A program made the translations under genes and the position numbers. From Hofstenia miamia (Eukaryota; Xenacoelomorpha; Acoela): a stretch of DNA of 64,000 nt. The notes below the pieces were generated by a model. The model was not told the origin of the DNA and ran no database searches. It was given only the letters and a program-made list of their open reading frames with translations. Shown here piece by piece: positions 58,601-64,000 of this stretch. The stretch lies in NCBI GenBank assembly GCA_004352715.1, contig SCFE01000015.1, forward strand, positions 2,147,749-2,211,748, written 5' to 3'. Every line of letters starts with the position of its first letter. Within the stretch, counting starts at the first letter, position 1.

Positions 58601-59709
58601 TCTTGTTGCAAGCAGTATTCCTTTGTCACCTAATATTTCGCTAATCTTTCATTGAAACAATTAAATTCGAAATTCATTTTATAGTTGACGTCAAACTAGA
58701 CAGTAGACACCCGTCTGGGTGGTATTGCATTGCTGAGATATCAATTTTACTTGTATTTACTTTGTATTCAATTTATAATATTTTTGTTCTTATTAATTTC
58801 GGAAATATATATTGGTAGGTATTTTCTTGTTATTTATTTTTAATTACATTATATATGAAAGTATTATGATGTTAGGTGCGGGAGGTTTTTTCATGACCCA
58901 ATGACAAAAACTTCAAAAAAGTGATCTATGGGTAAAAGTTCATCAAATGCAACATCAGGAAAAATAACTTATTATTTTGGCAATCTTTATTTATTTAAAC
59001 CCTAATGCACATATTATATTATTATATACAATAATATAATCATTTCTTTGTAAAATTTTTGAATTTTAAGATTTTTATAACTTTAATTTTGTTGGTTATT
59101 GTTGCAAATGAATGGCCTTTGATCCCACTGATGGAAAATTGGTTGTTCAACAATTCTAGCTATTTAGGCATTTTCAAATCAGAGATACTTTTAAAAAAAC
59201 TTATAAAAACTTGAAAAAACATGATATGTTCAAAGTTACGTTGGGAAAAATCCCATGGTTTATAATTAAGGACATATTCATATAACGCATGAACTTCCAG
59301 TCAATAGCCAAAATGGTTGCAATTAAGAGGAAATTTTAATTGAAAAACTTCGAGACTGTGTTTTGTGCGAAACATTTTTGCATTAGGTAGGGCTCAACAG
59401 CAAAACGAAAAAAACCCAAATCGAAATGAAAAAAAATAAAAACCGTGTTTTCAGTTTTTAGAAGGGCAGTCGCATAGATAGCTATTTATAGGAAAACATG
59501 CCTTCATCTCAAAGAAAACCCCAAATGATTAGCAAGTTGAAGTGTAATGGTGTTTTACTTGATTTCCAACCAAATTTAATGTTTTCAAAATATGCTTTTG
59601 AAAGTTTTTTTTCTTGAATAAAATTTTCTAATTATATATATATATATATTGATATAAGGTACCTCAATGGGTAACAACTGGTTGAGATGGTTAAGTCATC
59701 CATATATAT
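58601..59709. other. Intergenic, nothing recognised
   Basis: AT-rich, with a short (TA)n at 59633-59651. No coding pattern was seen. Confidence 0.4.
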
Positions 59710-59860
59710 TGCAGTATCGCTAGGGTGCACGGAAGTGCACTGACCGAAAAAATTCGACTAAATATTTCTCAATTTACAATTCAGTTCGTTCCTTATATAT
59801 ATAATTTTTACAAATAACTGGTTAAGCTAGCAAACCCGAAAACAGCGAACTGGTCGATAC
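59710..59860 (+). repeat. Solo copy of the LTR-like repeat, 3' end truncated
   Basis: Starts TGCAGTATCGCTAGGG, carries the same GTGCACGGAAGTGCAC hairpin and the AACCCGAAAACAGCGAACTG segment, and stops at GATAC where a (TA)n array (59877-59908) begins. The final 30 or so bases found in the other copies are missing. Confidence 0.75.
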
Positions 59861-59869
59861 ATATACATA

Positions 59870-59913
<44 letters not shown>

Positions 59914-59939
59914 ATTTGTTTTATTGTATTTCTACAAAC

Positions 59940-61640
59940 TTAACTTAAATTTTGCTTTTCGAGTTCTGCTGCAATGTACTTCAAAGTTCCTCTCTTGCAA
60001 TTGGTTCTACAAAAATGCAAACGATATTTCTTTCGTTTTATCTTTTTGAATATTAGATAGCATCTCACTTAAACAGTGATTAAGATTATTTTTATTTTTA
60101 CGCATTCGCGTCTTAATCTATTTTTAACTACATCATATTCAATATTTTGGAGGTTCTTGATATATAATTCAAATGTTCAATCTGTGCTCCGCAAATAACT
60201 ATTGGTGCATATGTTAATTTACTAGCGATTTGTGAGTCATTTAAAAGTATCAAGTTTTTTTCATTGAAATCTTTTATATTTAAGTAAGATAACATTACTA
60301 GTGCTTTTCTGCCTTTTTAATCTACTTTGAATTTCTGAATTAAGGCTTACTAATGAATCGAAATATTCACCCAAAAGCTTGGTTTCCTCCGTACGTTTAA
60401 TCTCCATGTTTTCAATTTTCAGCTTTTCTTTTGTCAAATTTTTGTTGAATTTATTACCATTCACTAGTTTTCGCTTTATTAATAGATAATCCATTTGTAT
60501 TGCTGTTTTGCATATGTTGTCAAGTTTATCTTGGGATTTGTCAATTTCTGTACAAATTACTGTGGTTGTCAAATCAGCATTTTTACAAAAGAATTGTTTT
60601 CATTAATAGGCTTTATTTCATTTATAATTAATAATAATTTAGGGCCACATAGTGTACTTTCAAGAACACCCATTGATTTGAATTTAACACTGGAATATAA
60701 CACTTTTTGTTTTATAATAAAAATTCTTGTCTTAGATATGAATTATACCATGGTAAATATTTACGAATTCCTTCATATTGATATAATTTATTAAGTAAAG
60801 CAGTGTTATAGGCTTTTACAAAGTCCACCATAAGTATTCATGTAATACCAGTGGGACTCACGCAAGTCTGCCTTGACAATTAAACATACCTAAATCTGTT
60901 CTCTATTTACAATAACTGTTTCATCTTATATACAATTTAACTATCAACATATTTACAGAAACCTGAAAACACTAGACTGGCCGATACTAACAACCAGCAC
61001 CGATGCTACATTCGTAAATGCTTAGTTTTCTATCCAAATCGTTTAGCCAGTTATTGTAAATTTTCTTCAAAGCATGTAATGTTCTTTTTTATAAGCAAAT
61101 TGGTAATTATATATTATTTTTCTTAATATAAGTTCTGTTAATTTAATTATAATTTTTCCTAAGCCTCTTGCAGCAATTTCAGTAATTAAAATTGGTATAA
61201 ATCCACGAAGAGATTCAATCTGTTGCACATTTGGGGATTGGAGTCATAACATCCATTTTTCATAATCACGGAAATAATTTTAAATATAAACTACCAAATC
61301 ATGTGAATAGGTTTAGTTAATGATAAAGAATGTTTTCTCCAAATCCACGCTGGGTACTCACCACAAGATTTATTTGAATTAACATGACTAAGAAATTCAA
61401 ACATTTCCATTTCACTTTGGAGATCAATTTCGCCATCATGCATTTTTATGTCATGACTGTTCTCTAGAAGACGTACAAATATTATATCATTTATACTGTC
61501 TGCTGTGTGTTTAATGTTGGAATATTTATTTAAGAAACTGTTTACATTTGTTTGTAATTTTTCATTTTTTTTTCTACGAAATTCCAGAAATTCTTGCTTA
61601 GATGTGTATAAGAGAAACTTCTGATATTATATCAATTATG
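59940..61640 (-). pseudogene. LINE reverse transcriptase remnant, split by an LTR-like insertion
   Basis: From high to low coordinate on the minus strand: FLEFRRKKNEKLQTN and VRLLENSHDIKMHDGEIDLQ (before the RT); SNKSCGEYPAWIW (the KSPG.D.IP block); VMTPIPK; LKKIYNNWLNDLDRKLSIYE; then beyond the insertion VDFVKAYNTALLNKLYQYEG (the D of the first catalytic box), and IKRTEETKLLGEYFDSLVSL, the typical KYLG...D..L.W...I..R block. Stops and frameshifts are frequent, so it is inactive. Confidence 0.72.
60841..61010 (+). mobile_element. Solo LTR-like repeat nested inside the LINE remnant
   Basis: A 170-bp copy starting TGTAATACC and ending CCGATGCTACA. Its end is the inverted form of the TGTAGCATCG start of the family. 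It diverges from the other copies but keeps the order and the CTGGCCGATACTAACAACCAG tail. TTCA before and TTCG after may be a 4-base target duplication. It interrupts LINE coding sequence. Confidence 0.6.
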
Positions 61641-61814
61641 ATTTTCCAGCTTCAGTTTGTTTTGAAATTCTATTTACTTTTACTTTCTGTCTCTTCCTGC
61701 CTGCTTTGTGTTTTTTATTTAACAGATTTTATATATGTAAGGTAATCCAAAGATGATCTTTATTGGAATATTTCTGAAAAGCAGTGTCAATAATATCATA
61801 TGTATATTCTGTNT

Positions 61815-61854
<40 letters not shown>

Positions 61855-61855
<1 letters not shown>

Positions 61856-63155
61856 GTGTGAGTCAAAAATCTTTGAACTCAAAAAAATTATTACAGTTAT
61901 TGATTACTTGTTAACAGAAATCATCGAGTCTTGATTCGAAAAGGTCGCCATTAATGTCTAAGCAAGCCTGACACAGCTTTGTGAAGTCACGAAAAGATCT
62001 TCTGAACATATCCATGGGGATTTTTTCGATTTCTCTCGTAATTCTATCTTGCAAGTCACGAATCCAACTAAAGATAACTTTATCGGTGTAGACTTTGAAG
62101 CGGAGGTATGACCACAACCAATAGTAACAAGCACTCTAATCGGGAGGTCTCACAGGCCACTCAATACGCCCTCGGCTACCAATCCACTGGTTTGGCATGG
62201 ATGTATCCAAAATTTCTCGACGGTAATGTGCAGGAGCACCGTCATGCTGGTACAACATTTCTCATTTTCTTGTGAAGAATGGCACAACTTTTTCAGCGAG
62301 AATGGAACAATATTATTAAAACTGATGCATGCCCACACTGTCACGCTTCCCGTCTTGCCAGGATTGCAGATTCGTTTCATTGGGTTCTCATGCTCCCAAT
62401 AATGAATATTATGTGCATTGACATGACCAGCAAGGTCAAAGACACATTCGTCAAAAAAAGTAATTTTTCTGAGGAAGACTGGGTCTCCTGTGAACTTTGC
62501 CATCATTTGTTTGCAAAATTTAGCTATTCTGTCAATGTCTCCATCACAGATCAATTGAGAGTAAAGGGGCTTGTACGGATGTGTTTCATTGTTTTTCAGG
62601 ATGCGACACAGCGACGATTGAGAAACGGTTACTACATCCCTAACTCCGGGTAGAGACTGTTGGATCTTCAAATACTCCTTCTAAGACTGCCGCTTTGTTA
62701 TTGTCACCAGTTGTAGTCATCGGCCTGCTGGAGCAAGTTCGATCAGTCACAAGATTACTAGTCTCCAACAGTTTTCTCTCCAATAACAAATGGTTTTTCT
62801 GGGTGGCGCTTGCTTCTAAAATTGAGTAAAATCTTCGTCCAAGCTGGTTTCCAATGCAATGGTCCAAGCAATTATAGTAACTTTTTTCGTAAATTGTGTA
62901 ATCCATGTAAGCAATCGAGTAAATGACACCAAACAATATCTTTGAATGCGAAACCGTTTCTTTAAAATTTGGTTTAAAAACTTTTGTTGGATTTTTGGCT
63001 ATGCGTATCTTTGATCAGTGTCAAATAACGAAAATTTATTCATATCATAGATTCTATCAAAGGTTTCAAAACGGACGGAAAAATTTGTGCAAACGTTATG
63101 AATTGCTCATTGTTCATTTGGATTTTTTAGTTGGCAAAGACTTTTGACTCAAAGT
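61855..63155 (-). mobile_element. Mariner element, 1.3 kb, in a (TA)n target
   Basis: The left end AGTGTGAGTCAAAAATCTTT and inverted right end ACTTTGAGTCAAAAGTCTTT are near-identical inverted repeats. TA lies outside both ends, as in mariner insertion, within (TA)n arrays on either side. The full size equals that of standard mariners and the transposase lies on the minus strand. Confidence 0.85.
61911..62936 (-). pseudogene. Mariner transposase, frameshifted
   Basis: The N-terminal part lies at 62640-62936 (helix-turn-helix half, ending TCSSRPMTTTGDN). The catalytic core at 62150-62671 reads SQSSLCRILKNN, TFFDECVFDLAGHVN (first Asp), NIHYWEHENP and TGSVTVWACISFNN. After a frameshift, YQHDGAPAHYRREILD carries the second Asp. 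The third site, normally SPDLTP.DFFLWG, reads PPD-stop-SACYYWLWSYL, so the third Asp is Tyr and a stop precedes it. The C-terminal tail resumes at 61911-62117. Inactive. Confidence 0.88.
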
Positions 63156-63156
63156 G

Positions 63157-63190
<34 letters not shown>

Positions 63191-63216
63191 CACATATAAT
63201 TACGTTACACCACTCG

Positions 63217-63249
<33 letters not shown>

Positions 63250-63280
63250 ATTACGTTACACCACTCGATATATATATAAG
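63157..63280. repeat. Tandem repeat of a (TA)n plus 30-bp unit
   Basis: The unit ACACATATAATTACGTTACA plus CCACTCGA between TA runs occurs twice (about 63189-63217 and 63241-63269), with a period of about 52 bases. It may be hybrid flanking sequence amplified next to the mariner. Confidence 0.85.
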
Positions 63281-64000
63281 CATCACGATTGTTTTATCGC
63301 AGTTACGTCCGGCAAACGACTGTATCACCTGTCAAACTTGAAATACCTGTTGAATTGTATGCTTGGTTTTTTTCTGCCTGCCTAAAAATACAAGCAGTCT
63401 GCAACTTATCATAGCTATTTGAGAGAAAAAAGTATGATAATTTTTCATTAAAATAGCCTTGCACATAGTAACAAATGCTCTAGTACATCAGAATTTGTGC
63501 CAAATATTTCCAATATTATAAATGAAATCCAGGAAATTGACATTCTAGATAGAATCAGAATGTGTTATAAATTACATGTACAGTTCAAAACAAAACAAAA
63601 GATTACTTTAGTAAAAAAAAAGTATATAAATTTACAACTTTTGCGGCAAATTTGCGAATAGAAGTATTTGCTTATTACACCAAACATGCATCATTTGAAA
63701 TTCATAAATTTAAGCATTGCGATAGTTGCTGAAACAATCGAATATAATACATTCAAAATAATTTAGAGTAGCAGAATTAAAAGTTCAGCAACATTGAATT
63801 CCTTAGATAAAAGTATTACAACTTCAATAAATTGAATTGCTTTGGTATATCAGGGTATTGTTTCAATAAATGACCTTCTTAGCCATGTTATCTATTCAAT
63901 TGCTTTAAAGATTGCAATTTATTTCGGTATATTTTAAATAAAGCTCGTCATTTGAAACTAACTCAAATATCTTTAAAAGATATTTAGCAAAGCTGCCTAA
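63281..64000. other. Intergenic to window end, nothing recognised
   Basis: AT-rich DNA with no coding pattern, repeat structure or RNA gene seen. Confidence 0.4.

Noticed and set aside
62279-62653. 124-codon plus-strand frame
   Set aside because: Antisense of the mariner transposase core.
1-64000. CRISPR arrays, operons, bacterial promoters or ribosome-binding sites
   Set aside because: The window is animal nuclear DNA with spliced genes; the only regular repeats are microsatellites and transposon parts.

Overview
This is an AT-rich (visibly well above 60% A+T), repeat-dense piece of an animal nuclear genome. GT-AG introns, AATAAA poly(A) signals, (TA)n arrays and many decayed transposons show it is eukaryotic. 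An Eph receptor gene shows it is metazoan. Genome style (long AT-rich introns, degenerate TTAGGG-type interspersed repeats, mariner, Tc1 and hAT relics) suggests a marine or aquatic invertebrate such as a tunicate or cnidarian, but the sequence alone does not settle the phylum.

Positions 1-29,400 hold one gene on the + strand: an Eph-family receptor spread over at least 15 coding exons (2409 to 29272). All splice phases agree, giving about 949 residues without the signal peptide. The order is ephrin-binding domain, cysteine-rich sushi/EGF-like region, two FN3 domains, a transmembrane helix, the Eph juxtamembrane segment, a tyrosine-kinase-like domain, a SAM domain and a poly(A) site. The 5' exon with the start codon and signal peptide was not found. 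The kinase domain appears catalytically dead: HRD reads HKV, DFG reads GFD, the first glycine of the glycine loop is Asn and the activation-loop tyrosine is gone. The reading frame and fold-forming residues are nevertheless intact, so this looks like a conserved pseudokinase receptor comparable in type to vertebrate EphB6 and EphA10. This is the main discovery in the window.

Positions 29,400-64,000 are mostly intergenic or long-intron DNA filled with mobile-element relics. They include three small inverted-repeat elements with 8-bp target duplications (a fourth is inside the Eph gene at 22.8 kb, and one of the four duplications is imperfect), LINE reverse-transcriptase fragments at 32-33, 45 and 60-61.6 kb, a decayed hAT-type transposase at 42.3 kb, and an 845-bp hAT relic with perfect target duplication at 49.1 kb. 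There is also a family of short LTR-like repeats (46.4, 47.0, 59.7, 60.8 kb), a 719-bp foldback element with telomere-like subterminal repeats (56.8 kb), a Tc1/Tc3-like pseudogene (57.7 kb) and a 1.3-kb mariner (61.9 kb) with a lost catalytic Asp.

Two weak candidate protein-coding spots lie outside Eph: a two-exon 3' end near 39-40 kb and a possible first coding exon at 53,995 followed by a strong splice donor. Two long N runs (45,406-45,559 and 50,882-51,009) sit inside low-complexity repeats. A single N at 52,947 joins two near-identical copies of a 172-178 bp segment, a likely assembly duplication.
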